From: Caldilineaceae bacterium
GTDB lineage: Bacteria; Chloroflexota; Anaerolineae; Caldilineales; Caldilineaceae
DNA length: 64,000 nt
Assembly: GCA_022821545.1 (NCBI GenBank)
Contig: JAJEDJ010000001.1
Location: forward strand, 124,001-188,000
Direction: 5' to 3'
The position numbers were made by a program, and so were the translations under genes. The notes beneath the pieces are model-generated. The model saw only the letters and a program-made list of their open reading frames with translations, was not told where the DNA came from and did not search any database. Within the stretch, counting starts at the first letter, position 1, and every line of letters begins with the position of its first letter. This document shows, piece by piece, positions 36,172 to 45,347 of this stretch.

Positions 36172-36493
36172 GGTTTGACTCCATCTGGTTCTTGAAGCTT
36201 GAATGAGAGGTGGTTCCGTCAGTAAGATTCCGTCGAAGTAGAAAATCTTGGGAGTGTGTCAGCCCCCGATTTTGTGACCCGCTTTTTCGCCCTCCTTAGA
36301 CCGTCATGGTTCGATTGGCGATTTCAATGCGTTGACTACGCTATATGAAGAGGTTGGTTTCACTGCCCCGCACTTCACCCCCCAATCGCAAGTGCGGCTG
36401 TTGCATCCACCTTTGCGAAATCACGACGGGGCATCAAGAGACTGCGGTAAAGGCTTGCGCCAGGGCACGCGACCAACCGTCGATGGTGGCCGC
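36172..36493 (-). promoter_or_regulatory. long 5' leader of the importer C binding protein
   Basis: About 316 nt between the predicted transcription start and the ATG. It holds a perfect 8-bp stem, CCGCACTT (36368-36375) with AAGTGCGG (36390-36397), and a free AAGGAGGG sequence without a useful reading frame behind it. No known riboswitch was recognised and no gene is seen. The 56 bp between the promoter and the upstream gene's stop codon show only short imperfect repeats. Confidence 0.4.
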
Positions 36494-36522
36494 AGTTTAG
36501 CACTTACAGGTGGTCATGTCAA
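36494..36522 (-). promoter_or_regulatory. consensus promoter of importer C
   Basis: On the minus strand: TTGACA (36522-36517), 17-bp spacer, TAAACT (36499-36494). It lies just beyond the stop codon of the upstream minus-strand gene and points at the binding protein. Confidence 0.72.
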
Positions 36523-36577
36523 TGATCGGGGATTCCCGTTCCTCTCCGGCAAGCTCCGGAATCCGGCTCAATCGCGG

Positions 36578-37285
36578 CTACGTGTCTCCGAAGTCGATTT
36601 GGACCTCTCCCAACCTGATCTCTCCGGTTGGAAGATACCTTCTGTCCACCGCGTAGTCCACTTCCGCGCGTCGAGCGTGTGGACCGCCTTGCTGTGGGCT
36701 GAGCGGGACGATTTTCAGAGGGTGCAGCAGGAGGATTATGTCGATATTGACATCTCGCAGGACGCTGTCAATATCGCCCCAACCATAGACCTCAGTCAGG
36801 TCGCGGCGGGCGCCCAGACAGAGCCACTTGTCAGGGTCCGGCGCCAACGTTATCGTCTGCTCCGACCAGTCCGGCGTCACCTTGAAGGACTCCGCTGTCA
36901 TTACAAAGTTGATCGCCCTGTCTCCCACGCGCGACTGGCAGTGCAGCCTCAGCTCAGCGCCCTGCAGATCGACATCGCCTTTGAGCCGCAGGGTAAGGCG
37001 GGCGTTGCGGAAGTCGCGAGGGTAGCCGCCTTCGATAAAGCGGTTCCCGCCCAGAAGCGGCGCATAGCTCTCGCCGGGATTGTCCTGGTGGGCCGTGTGC
37101 AGAATGAACAGGAGATGAAGGTAGCCGCCGCCGGGCGGGGCATGGTTGGAGTCTATACCCCAAGGGCCGCGCGAGACCAGGGCACCGTCTTCAATGACGG
37201 CCGGCGCCGGCCGGCCAGGCCCCAACCAGGCTATCCAGCCGCCTGCGCCATCTTCGAAAGTCTCGCGGTAGGTCATGCTTGCCAT
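36578..37285 (-). CDS. lectin-like beta-sandwich protein of unknown function
   Basis: 235 aa from ATG 37285 (GGAGGA about 9 nt upstream). The sequence is beta-rich, with an N-terminal YRETFEDGAGGWIAW strand pair and alternating hydrophobic strands, and resembles concanavalin-like or carbohydrate-binding domains; no catalytic motif is recognised. No signal peptide. Positioned after two Gfo/Idh oxidoreductase genes and before the importer C promoter. A longer TTG start would overlap the upstream stop by 4 bp but lacks a ribosome site. Could bind the sugar handled by its neighbours. Confidence 0.55.
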   Translation of the reverse strand: MASMTYRETFEDGAGGWIAWLGPGRPAPAVIEDGALVSRGPWGIDSNHAPPGGGYLHLLFILHTAHQDNPGESYAPLLGGNRFIEGGYPRDFRNARLTLRLKGDVDLQGAELRLHCQSRVGDRAINFVMTAESFKVTPDWSEQTITLAPDPDKWLCLGARRDLTEVYGWGDIDSVLRDVNIDIILLLHPLKIVPLSPQQGGPHARRAEVDYAVDRRYLPTGEIRLGEVQIDFGDT

Positions 37286-37305
37286 CGTACGCAGTCCTCC
37301 GGCGG

Positions 37306-38406
37306 TCAAAGGGAAATGCTGACGGCACGGCCGGAACCTGAAGATTCCTTGGCCGCCTCGATGATCTCCAGCATATGCACCGAGTCCTCGATTGGCGCCG
37401 GCGCGGGCGCGCCGCTCTGCGCTGCGTCAAAGAAATCGCGGAAAAGCTCTTCCGCCATGACGCCGCCGTAGACCGGCGAATGGGGAATCGTAAAACGTTC
37501 CTTGCGTACTCCGCCCGTGTTCCAGCCGCGCGCTTCACTGAAGAGAGAGTAGGTTGCAGTATGCTCGACTTCACTGCCTCCCGACGTTTCCTCCTGGGGT
37601 TCAAGATACGGCAGGATGGCGAATCCTTCCGTACCGCGCATACCGATGTAGAAGTCGTAGGCGGCCTTGCCGCCCCGCAGGTGGTAGCCGGCCTGGAAAG
37701 TGCCCATGCGGCCGCTCTCGAACTTCAGAATCAGGAACCCTGTATCCTCTACTGCGACTTTCTCCGGGTTGAGGTTGCCCACCATGGCCATCACTTCTAC
37801 GACTCTTTCCTGCATCAGATAGAGGACCAGATCAAGGCAGTGGCAGCCGAGCCAGGAAAGGATGCCGTGTCCGGCCTTTTCGGGATCGAATGAATAGGTA
37901 GAGGTGTCCCGGTAGAGCAGAAGGCCGTTCAGCATCTTGCCCTCGATGGTCATCACATCGCCGAGGGCGCCTGCGGCTAAAGCGCGCTTGAGGCTGAGCG
38001 TCATGGGGTGGTAGCGCCACTGAAGCATGGCCCCCGCGGTCAAGCCCTTGCTGCGGGCGAGCTCGGCGACCTTGCGCAGGTCTTTCGACCGGGTCGAGGC
38101 CGGCTTATCGTAGAGGACCGGCAGGCCGGCACTGACGACCTTTTGCATAATCGAGGGCGCGTGGTCGGGGCGCGCGCACATGATCACTGCGTCAAGATCG
38201 GTACGTTGCAGGAGCTCATCTACATTGGTGTACTGGCCGACCACGCGCGACGACTCGCCCGCCAGGTCCTCCACGTCGACCAGGTCGGTTGCGGCGCAGA
38301 CATGGATCTCCGCGACCTCGTCCAACTGTTCCAGCACGCTGACGTGCCCGAGCTCATGTCCGTGGGACGAAATGGCGCCTATAACCAGCTTCTTGTCGTT
38401 TGGCAT
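37306..38406 (-). CDS. Gfo/Idh/MocA-family NAD(P)-dependent oxidoreductase
   Basis: 366 aa from ATG 38406 (AAGGAAT upstream). Rossmann half about 1-125 with VIGAISSHGHELGH in place of a classical GxGxxG, followed by VIMCARPDHA and LYDKPAS, where the family EKP has become DKP with the catalytic Lys kept. The C-terminal alpha/beta half contains HGILSWLGCHCLDLVLYL with the usual His pair. Probably oxidises or epimerises a sugar or sugar acid in the cytoplasm. It follows another family member by 12 bp, so the two are co-transcribed. Confidence 0.85.
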   Translation of the reverse strand: MPNDKKLVIGAISSHGHELGHVSVLEQLDEVAEIHVCAATDLVDVEDLAGESSRVVGQYTNVDELLQRTDLDAVIMCARPDHAPSIMQKVVSAGLPVLYDKPASTRSKDLRKVAELARSKGLTAGAMLQWRYHPMTLSLKRALAAGALGDVMTIEGKMLNGLLLYRDTSTYSFDPEKAGHGILSWLGCHCLDLVLYLMQERVVEVMAMVGNLNPEKVAVEDTGFLILKFESGRMGTFQAGYHLRGGKAAYDFYIGMRGTEGFAILPYLEPQEETSGGSEVEHTATYSLFSEARGWNTGGVRKERFTIPHSPVYGGVMAEELFRDFFDAAQSGAPAPAPIEDSVHMLEIIEAAKESSGSGRAVSISL

Positions 38407-38417
38407 CGTATTCCTTC

Positions 38418-39446
38418 TCACTCACGCGGCAACGGCAACTCGATCCTGGCGCTGCCCTGCGTCTGTGAAATAAGCGCTGCCAGCATGATTTCCAGGGACT
38501 CCCTGCCCCGGTAGGGGGAGGAGCTGCTGGGGGCGTCATGCAACACCATAGCGGCCATCTCCTGGACCGCCGGAATCAGGTTGGCGCCAAAGGGATCTAT
38601 GTAGCTCCTCCCCGGCGGCGGCGGCACCTGAACCGGCGTGCCTTCCTTCTCTTCCGTCTTCCAGGCCGTACAGTGCTTGTCGGTCAGCCAGTAGCGACCG
38701 TTCGGGCCTTGCAAATCATACTCAAACAGCTGGGGCGTCAACTTGGCGCTGTTGACGATTCCGCGTACGCCATTTGCGAATTCAATGATGATGGTTGAGC
38801 CGGGATCATACTGCGGGTCCTTGCCGCCCTTGCCATCGTAGACAGGGCCGTAGTCTTCGAAGCCCTGCTCGTGTGCGGCTATCACCCAGACAGGCGAAGC
38901 GTTGGCGAAGAAGCAGACACCATCGATCAGGTGCGTGCCGTTGCGAAAGAGCATGGAGCGGCGACCGCCCATGTGGGCCACGATCCGTGTCAGCCCTCCA
39001 ATCTCACCGTCCCAAACCGCTTTCTTGACGCCCTGATATGACGGAATCCAGCTGCGCGTGTGGTCCACCGACATCTTCGTGCCATTGGCTTCGATCGTTT
39101 CGATAATGCGGTCGGCGTCCTCAATCGTCGTGGTCAGGGGCTTCTCGCAGATCACGCCGCGGATGCCCGCGTTCGAGGCGTCGCAGACCGGGTCTGCGTG
39201 CAGGTGATCCGGCGTCGCCACGCTGACAACGTCCAGCCGCTCCTCCTTGAACATTTCATGGTAGTCGGTGTACTGCTTGATGCTGCCGGGGGGAAGTTCG
39301 GCTCTCTCAAAGAAGCGCGGGAAAACTTCGGGATTGAGGTCGCAGATAGCCACCAGCTCGTACTCGGGCGCACGCGCATAGGCGTAGCCATGGGAACCGC
39401 CCAATCCACCTCCAATTACGGCCGCGCGCAGCTTTGCTTCTGACAT
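38418..39446 (-). CDS. Gfo/Idh/MocA-family NAD(P)-dependent oxidoreductase
   Basis: 342 aa. Classical Rossmann start VIGGGLGGSHG, ATPDHLHAD, CEKPLTT with the catalytic Lys, and a C-terminal domain with GTHLIDGVCFF. ATG with AAGGAG 6 nt upstream. Immediately upstream of 37306-38406 and downstream of the importer D permeases (160-bp gap with nothing recognisable). It likely oxidises the sugar delivered by importer D/E/F. Confidence 0.88.
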   Translation of the reverse strand: MSEAKLRAAVIGGGLGGSHGYAYARAPEYELVAICDLNPEVFPRFFERAELPPGSIKQYTDYHEMFKEERLDVVSVATPDHLHADPVCDASNAGIRGVICEKPLTTTIEDADRIIETIEANGTKMSVDHTRSWIPSYQGVKKAVWDGEIGGLTRIVAHMGGRRSMLFRNGTHLIDGVCFFANASPVWVIAAHEQGFEDYGPVYDGKGGKDPQYDPGSTIIIEFANGVRGIVNSAKLTPQLFEYDLQGPNGRYWLTDKHCTAWKTEEKEGTPVQVPPPPGRSYIDPFGANLIPAVQEMAAMVLHDAPSSSSPYRGRESLEIMLAALISQTQGSARIELPLPRE

Positions 39447-39605
39447 GGTAACTCCTTGTCGTACTGTGACTTTGCTTGGTGTTTTCTTATTTCCGGGGAT
39501 TTTGTCGGCTCAGTTGTCAGGGAGATTGGCAGCGTTCGGAGTATTACCCGCTTTGCCGCAGCAGCCCGACCGTCGGTGAGAAGGCGATAGCGATGGAAAC
39601 GCCGG

Positions 39606-40598
39606 TCAGATCGAGCGTTTCGACCGGGGATTAAGGGCGTCGTTAAGGCCATCGCCAAGGAAATTGATGCCCAGCGTGACGATCGCCAGGGTCAAGGCAG
39701 GAACAGCCACCAGCCAGGGACGGTAGGACCAGCTGCCGATGTTGGAGGCGATCATGTTGCCCCAACTGGCCTGCGGCGGCTGAACACCGATGCCGAGGTA
39801 GCTGAGAGAAGACTCGAGAACCATTGCGCTGGAGAAGCTGAAAGTCAAGGTGACGATGACCGGTCCGATGGCATTGGGCAAGAGATGCCGCAGCGCGATC
39901 TTCAGTTCCGAAACGCCAACCGACTTCGCCGCCTCGATGTACTGTTCCTCGCGCAGGGAGAAGATCTGGCCTCGGATCAGGCGGGCGTAGCCGGGCCAGG
40001 AGACAAAAGCCAACCCTCCAAAGACGACCAGAAGGTCGAGCCAGGTCGTATCTGCGAAAAGAGGAAAGCCGCTGGCATCGTAGATGTTCTCTGCCCAGGT
40101 TACAACCGGCTCCTTGATAGAAACGGCGATCAGCGCCGCCAGAAGCAGGCCAGGCACGGACATCACGATGTCGATGATGCGCCCGGTGATGTTGTCGGCC
40201 AGCGCGCCGCCGTAGCCGGCGATGGCGCCGATGATGACGCCAATGATAACACTGATAAAGGTTGTGAAGATGGCGACGAGCGTAGCGGTGCGGGCGCCCC
40301 AAAGGACACGGCTGAACAGATCCCTTCCAATCTCATCGGTGCCGAGCCAGTGGTCCGGGCTGGGCATCTTGGCCACATTCAGCAGGTCCTGCTCGGTATA
40401 GGAGTAGGGGGCGATATAGGGGCCGAACAGGGCGGAAATCAGCAAGAAAAGGGTGATAATGAGACCGATAATGGAGAGGCGATTGCGCAGGAGCCGTCCC
40501 ACCGCATCCTTCCAAAGCGACCGCGTTCTGAGAGCGCTTTCCCCGGCCAGCTGCTCTCCCAAGCTCCCGTTCGACAGTTTTTCGGTACTCTCGCTCAT
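39606..40598 (-). CDS. ABC importer D, DppC-type permease
   Basis: 330 aa. Long cytoplasmic tail, helix at about 38-62, DHWLGTDEIGRDLFSR, an inserted loop between helices 3 and 4 (about 165-200), EAA loop EAAKSVGVSELKIALRH, SYLGIGVQPPQASWG and GDGLNDALNPR. Its closest relative in the window is the importer B DppC gene, including the insert. ATG; only a weak AGGA upstream. It is served by the three binding proteins upstream. Confidence 0.9.
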   Translation of the reverse strand: MSESTEKLSNGSLGEQLAGESALRTRSLWKDAVGRLLRNRLSIIGLIITLFLLISALFGPYIAPYSYTEQDLLNVAKMPSPDHWLGTDEIGRDLFSRVLWGARTATLVAIFTTFISVIIGVIIGAIAGYGGALADNITGRIIDIVMSVPGLLLAALIAVSIKEPVVTWAENIYDASGFPLFADTTWLDLLVVFGGLAFVSWPGYARLIRGQIFSLREEQYIEAAKSVGVSELKIALRHLLPNAIGPVIVTLTFSFSSAMVLESSLSYLGIGVQPPQASWGNMIASNIGSWSYRPWLVAVPALTLAIVTLGINFLGDGLNDALNPRSKRSI

Positions 40599-40683
40599 CT
40601 ATTGATGGTCCTGACTTTCCGAGTTGGGCGGCTGCGGCAGTGTATGGGTGCGGCCGCCTGCGATGAATGTTTCACAGGTCCGG

Positions 40684-41634
40684 CTACTCAATTTTTATGC
40701 GGGGATCGAGGAATGGATAGATGAGATCCACGATAAGGTTTGTGAGAATGATCATGACGGCGCTGACCATGGTAACGCCCATGATGACCGGGTAGTCGAA
40801 GCCGCGAAAACCGGCTTCCGCGACACCACCAAAGCCGGGAATGGCAAAGATGCTGTCGAGGAAAATGCTGCCAACGATCAACCCTTCGGCGATGAAACCG
40901 AGCGTGGTGACAACCGGAATCAAGGCGTTGCGAAGGATGTGGCGAAGAATGATGCGCCACATGTGCAGCCCCTTCATCTTGGCCGTGCGGACATAGTCCA
41001 TGGAAAAGACTTCCAGCACGGCGGCCCGCGTCTGCCGAACGACGACCGGCAATGGTCCCAATGCCAGGATGAAGACAGGTAGAATCACCTTGGACTGGAA
41101 GAGGCCGTCCCAGCCGCGAGGCACTCGCATGATATCGAGCACGAGGACGAAGAGGACCAGGAGCAGCGGCGCCAACACAAAGACCGGTACGGTTCGAAAG
41201 CCAAGCGTTCCGCCAACAATCGTATAGTCCAGCCAGGTATTCTGTCTGAGCGCGGCGATACAGCCCAGCGGAATACCCAAGATGGTGGTTACAACGGCCC
41301 CGGCCAAGCCGAGCTGGAAGGAGATGGGAAAGGTCTTCACGATCATGCGCAGCACATTGCGCTGGCCATTGATGGAGATGCCCAGGTCGCCTTGCATCAG
41401 CCGCCCTAACCAGCGCGTGAACTGGACCCAGTAGGAGTCGTTCAGGCCGTACTGGTCGCGGATCCTCTCGATGACCTCTTCCTTGGCGAGCGTGTCGAGC
41501 GTACCCTCGAACTGGGTCATCATCATAGCGACAGGATCAAATGGACTGATCACGGTGAGCGTGAAGGTGATGAGCAGCACCGCGATAAAGGTCGGAACGG
41601 CGATGGCAAGGCGCTTAATCGTGTAAAAGAACAT
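40684..41634 (-). CDS. ABC importer D, DppB-type permease
   Basis: 316 aa. FYTIKRLAIAVPTFIAVL helix, TVISPFDPVAMM in place of the usual APGDP, periplasmic loop ending QGDLGISI, EAA loop TAKMKGLHMWRIILRH. ATG with GAGGAG about 7 nt upstream. Pairs with the DppC-type gene 85 bp downstream. Three binding-protein genes lie upstream, so one channel seems to serve several receptors. Confidence 0.9.
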   Translation of the reverse strand: MFFYTIKRLAIAVPTFIAVLLITFTLTVISPFDPVAMMMTQFEGTLDTLAKEEVIERIRDQYGLNDSYWVQFTRWLGRLMQGDLGISINGQRNVLRMIVKTFPISFQLGLAGAVVTTILGIPLGCIAALRQNTWLDYTIVGGTLGFRTVPVFVLAPLLLVLFVLVLDIMRVPRGWDGLFQSKVILPVFILALGPLPVVVRQTRAAVLEVFSMDYVRTAKMKGLHMWRIILRHILRNALIPVVTTLGFIAEGLIVGSIFLDSIFAIPGFGGVAEAGFRGFDYPVIMGVTMVSAVMIILTNLIVDLIYPFLDPRIKIE

Positions 41635-41714
41635 GCTGCATCTCCTCAGGGATGCAAGTCAGGGAAGCAGAACAGGGCGGCAAGACAGGGCGGCAAAGCA
41701 GGAAAGCAAAGCAG

Positions 41715-41763
41715 TGTGAGCTGCCGCCGCGAGGGCCGCTGGCTTTGACGGCGGCAACTCACA
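41715..41763 (-). promoter_or_regulatory. stem-loop between the last binding protein and the permeases
   Basis: Arms TGTGAG-C-TGCCGCC (41715-41728) and GGCGGCA-A-CTCACA (41750-41763), 13 pairs with one mismatch and a 21-nt loop, starting 17 bp after the binding-protein stop. Next to it is a short tandem repeat (ACAGGGCGGCAA twice, near 41680-41705). Confidence 0.7.
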
Positions 41764-41780
41764 CATTGTTTGGTTGCCAG

Positions 41781-43466
41781 CTATCGCTTCGCAACATACA
41801 TGTCAAGCAGCGAGGTCCAGTTGTTGTCCACGTTCGTATCAAAGCCAACGATCCAGGGCTTCGTGTTGTATTCGTACAGGTCCCAGATCATGGGGAGCAG
41901 ATAGTAGTGCCCCAGAATACGCGACTCGACTTCCTGGACGAAGTCACAGTATTCGGGATCAGCGGACGAGTGAAGCGCCATCTCGTCAACGAGCGCACCC
42001 AACTCTTCATCCACGATATTGATCTGTCTGGCCGGATCGCCCAGGCGCTGATAGAAGCCGTTCATCCATTCCGAGGAATCCGGAATAACGGCGCCGGAGC
42101 TGCGGCGCAACACCTGTACCTCTTCGCCCTCCTGGCCCCAGGCGTCGATGCGGCCCGGGCGCATCTCGACGTTGGTGATGCCCAGGTTGTTCTTCCACAT
42201 TTCCATCATGATTTCGGCCGTGCGGATATAGTTGGGCGACTGGCCGTTCGTGGTAATGCGGATCTTGGGCAGGTCTTCCGGCTCGCCATACTTGGAGGCG
42301 GCCAGCTCCTCTTTGGCCAGTTCGGGATTGTAGCCGAAATCCGGCCAGTTGTCCGCCTTGTAGCACTGGATCTCCGGCGTGAGGTGGGTCTTCATGACCC
42401 GGTCGCTGCGCGCCCCTTCCCAAGCCGCGTCGATCGCCAGGTCCCAGTCAACCGCATGCACGAGCGCGCGCCGCACATTGATGTCGTCGAACGGAGGCAG
42501 AGATGTATTCAAGGTGTAGAAGAAGTTGGTGGCATAGGGGATCAGCGTGAAACTCTCCGGATTGTCGGCGCGCAGCGGCTCGCGGATGTTGGTGAGCCAG
42601 TGGGCGACGTCTACCTCGTCGTTCTGCCACATGATGAAGGAGACGTTTTCGTCCGCAGAGGCCTGACCGATGATCCGCTCAATGTAGGGCTTTGTGTCGC
42701 CCCACCACATCGGGTTCTGCTCTACTTCATACTCCTGCGTGTCCGGATCCCAGACTTTGACCTTGAAGGGGCCGTTCACACGGGCCGTGCCGTCGGCGGC
42801 CCACATCTCGCCACCCTCCAGAATGTCTTCCAATTTGACGATCGCGGTATTGTAGTTCGCCAGCGTGTCGATCAGAATCGGCTTCGGGGCGACCAGTTTA
42901 ATCTCCAGGGTCTTGTCATCCACCGCCACCAGGCCCGGAATCTCGTCCGCCTCGCCGTCAACGACGGGCTGGATGCCTTCGATCAATTTGATGGCGCTGT
43001 AATTGAACATGCGGCAGCCAATGCACTCAGGGCTGACCGCATACTCCCAATACACTTTCACATCATTCGCCGTGACGGGCGAGCCGTCGGACCAGACGGC
43101 GTCGGGGTGGATGTGGATGGTGTAGGTCAGCCCATCGTCGCTGACGTCGTAGCCGGTTGCCAGCCAGGGATTGGCCTGATGTTCATAGTCACGCAGGAAA
43201 AGCGTCATCCAGATGTGCGAGACAAAAGGTCTGCCGAAGCCACCTTCAGAAGCGGGATTCATGCGACTGAAGTTGCGCGTCACATAGCGGATTACCTGCT
43301 CCTCGGCCGCGTCTTCGGGCAGCGCCCGGCCGGTCATCTCTTCACCCTCGTCCATTGCGGCAGTCGAACCCGAATCAGCCGGCGCCGGCGCGGCACAGGC
43401 CGAGACAGCGAACACAATGACAAGCAAAATAGACGCAAAACTGAATATGTGGCGTTTGCCTTTCAT
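41781..43466 (-). CDS. family-5 solute-binding lipoprotein, third of three in tandem
   Basis: 561 aa from ATG 43466, which is 9 nt after AGGAGG; two further upstream starts are in frame but sit on or before that site. Signal: basic MKGKRH, hydrophobic core, lipobox VSAC with Cys24. After an acidic linker comes the DAAEEQVIRYVTR block shared with the two upstream paralogues, and a conserved CxxC (C148/C151) that could form a disulfide. Complete SBP_bac_5 domain. Closest in position to the permease pair. Confidence 0.92.
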   Translation of the reverse strand: MKGKRHIFSFASILLVIVFAVSACAAPAPADSGSTAAMDEGEEMTGRALPEDAAEEQVIRYVTRNFSRMNPASEGGFGRPFVSHIWMTLFLRDYEHQANPWLATGYDVSDDGLTYTIHIHPDAVWSDGSPVTANDVKVYWEYAVSPECIGCRMFNYSAIKLIEGIQPVVDGEADEIPGLVAVDDKTLEIKLVAPKPILIDTLANYNTAIVKLEDILEGGEMWAADGTARVNGPFKVKVWDPDTQEYEVEQNPMWWGDTKPYIERIIGQASADENVSFIMWQNDEVDVAHWLTNIREPLRADNPESFTLIPYATNFFYTLNTSLPPFDDINVRRALVHAVDWDLAIDAAWEGARSDRVMKTHLTPEIQCYKADNWPDFGYNPELAKEELAASKYGEPEDLPKIRITTNGQSPNYIRTAEIMMEMWKNNLGITNVEMRPGRIDAWGQEGEEVQVLRRSSGAVIPDSSEWMNGFYQRLGDPARQINIVDEELGALVDEMALHSSADPEYCDFVQEVESRILGHYYLLPMIWDLYEYNTKPWIVGFDTNVDNNWTSLLDMYVAKR

Positions 43467-43521
43467 CGGTCTCATCCTCCTATCGCTTGTGTCCAAGCGC
43501 AAACTGCCTGGAAAAGGCGGA

Positions 43522-43557
43522 AGAGGGGTGGGAATCCCATTTCAGTCCCACCCCTCT
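43522..43557 (-). promoter_or_regulatory. perfect 12-bp stem-loop between tandem binding proteins
   Basis: AGAGGGGTGGGA (43522-43533) and TCCCACCCCTCT (43546-43557), 12-nt loop, 15 bp after the stop codon of the middle binding protein. Confidence 0.75.
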
Positions 43558-43572
43558 AACCTTCAATCCATC

Positions 43573-45246
43573 CTAGCGCTCTGCAATGTAGATGTCGAGC
43601 AGCGTCGACCAGTTGTTGTCGACGTTGGCGTCGAAGTTCTTGACGTAGGGCTGCACGACATATTCGTACAGATCCCAAATCATGGGCAGGAAGTAGTAGT
43701 GGCTGAGCAGCTGCTTTTCGGCTGCGGAGACCTTGTCGCAGTAGTCAGCGCTGGCGGGGTCGAGCGTGAGGAGTTCGGCCATCATGGCGTCCAGCTCATC
43801 ATCCACCAAGCCGACATCGTGCGGGGCCTTGTAGTACTTCCAAAGGCCGGTGATCATGGCGGCAGGGTCGGGAATCGTGGCGCCCCAGCTGTTGCGCTGG
43901 ACGTTGATGAGATCAGCTTCCTGACCCCAGGCGTCGCTCCAGCCCGGCCGGATCTCGACGTCGGTGATGCCGAGCACGTTTTTCCATTGCTCCGCCATGA
44001 TTTCAGCGGTGCGCAGGTAGTTGGGCGACTGGCCGCCGCTGGAGATGCGGATCTTGGGCAGGTCTTCCGGGCCGCCATACTTGGACGCAGCCAGTTCCTG
44101 CTTGGCCAATTCCGGATCATAGCCAAAGTCCGGCCAGTTGTCAGCTACGAAGCAGGGCAGCTCGGGCGTGAAGTGGGTCTTCATCACGCGATCGTCGCGG
44201 GAGCCTTCGTAGGCGGCGCTGATGGCCAGATCCCAGTCGACTGCATGGAGGAGCGCCCGGCGCACATTGATATCGTCCAGGGGCGGCTTGCTGCCATGAA
44301 GAGCGAAGTAGAAGTTGGTGGCGTACGGGATGAGCACGAAGAGGTCGGGATTCTCGGCGCGCAGCGGTTCACGGATGTTGGTGAACCAGTGGGCGATATC
44401 GGCCTCGCCATCCTGCCACATAATGTAGGTGATGTTTTCGTCGTTGGACCACTGGGCAACGATGCGCTCGATATAGGGTTTCTTGTCCCCCCACCAGTTG
44501 GGGTTCTGCACGATCTCATACTCGCGTTCATCCAGGTCCCAGACTTTGATCTGGAAAGGGCCGTTGACGCGCGTATCGGCATCGGCAGCAAATTCATCGG
44601 CGTTGACGTCTTCCATCTTGACGAAGCCGGTGTTGTAGTGGGCCATGCTGGCCATGAAGGTCGGGCTTGGGTCAGCGAGGGTGATCTGAAGCGTCTTGTC
44701 ATCGATGGCGGTCAAGCCGGAAATCGTGTCGGCCTCTCCGTCAATGACGGCCTGCGCGCCCTCAACGACGCCCAGCCGCAGGTATGTCCAGCAGCTGATG
44801 CAACTGGGGCTGAGCGCCCAAGACCAGAAGTCGATGGCCTCCTGCGCCACAACCGGGGAGCCGTCCGACCAGTGGGCATCGGGATTGATGTGGATTGTGT
44901 AGACCGTATTGTCGTCATTTACTTCCCAGTCGGTCGCCAGCCAGGGATGCAGATCGTGGTTGCGGTCACGCAGGAAGAACGGCATCCACATGTGGGAGAT
45001 CCAGGGGCGGCCGAAACCGGACTCGGAGGCCGGGTTGAGCCGGCTGAGGTCGCGGGTCACATAACGGATAACCTGCTCTTCGGCGGCGTCGTCGGGAAGC
45101 GGCCTGCCTTCCATGGCTTCTCCCTCATCCGCCATGGCCGCGCCGCCGGAATCAGCCGGGGCAGCCGGCGCCGCGCAGGCTGAAAAGGCCAGGGCGACGA
45201 CCAGGAGAAGGGAGGCCAGATAGAACATGCGAGTTCTGCTCTTCAT
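43573..45246 (-). CDS. family-5 solute-binding lipoprotein, second of three in tandem
   Basis: 557 aa. Lipobox FSAC with Cys24, acidic linker, DDAAEEQVIRYVTR, then the full SBP_bac_5 domain with CxxC at C149/C152. Strong GGAGGA ribosome site. Conserved all along with its two neighbours, with variation concentrated around 135-160 and in the C-terminal lobe (about 430-490), where ligand contacts are expected; this suggests related but different ligands. Confidence 0.92.
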   Translation of the reverse strand: MKSRTRMFYLASLLLVVALAFSACAAPAAPADSGGAAMADEGEAMEGRPLPDDAAEEQVIRYVTRDLSRLNPASESGFGRPWISHMWMPFFLRDRNHDLHPWLATDWEVNDDNTVYTIHINPDAHWSDGSPVVAQEAIDFWSWALSPSCISCWTYLRLGVVEGAQAVIDGEADTISGLTAIDDKTLQITLADPSPTFMASMAHYNTGFVKMEDVNADEFAADADTRVNGPFQIKVWDLDEREYEIVQNPNWWGDKKPYIERIVAQWSNDENITYIMWQDGEADIAHWFTNIREPLRAENPDLFVLIPYATNFYFALHGSKPPLDDINVRRALLHAVDWDLAISAAYEGSRDDRVMKTHFTPELPCFVADNWPDFGYDPELAKQELAASKYGGPEDLPKIRISSGGQSPNYLRTAEIMAEQWKNVLGITDVEIRPGWSDAWGQEADLINVQRNSWGATIPDPAAMITGLWKYYKAPHDVGLVDDELDAMMAELLTLDPASADYCDKVSAAEKQLLSHYYFLPMIWDLYEYVVQPYVKNFDANVDNNWSTLLDIYIAER

Positions 45247-45303
45247 AGGGAAATTCCTCCAGAGGTGGCTCGATGGTCAGACGAGCAAGATGAGTAAAGA
45301 AGA

Positions 45304-45333
45304 GGGGTGAAAGACAGCTACATCCTTCACCCC
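45304..45333 (-). promoter_or_regulatory. stem-loop between tandem binding proteins
   Basis: GGGGTGAA (45304-45311) and TTCACCCC (45326-45333), eight pairs, 14-nt loop, 14 bp after the stop codon of the first binding protein. Confidence 0.65.
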
Positions 45334-45347
45334 CCAGAGTACACAGC

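Noticed and set aside
36172..36493. Riboswitch in the importer C leader
   Set aside because: Only one simple stem was found and no conserved core of a known class; recorded as a leader.
41652..45183. Long plus-strand frames (635 and 588 codons) opposite the tandem binding proteins
   Set aside because: They mirror the lipoprotein genes, have valine/glycine-rich shadow composition and no ribosome site; the minus-strand proteins have lipoboxes and full SBP domains.
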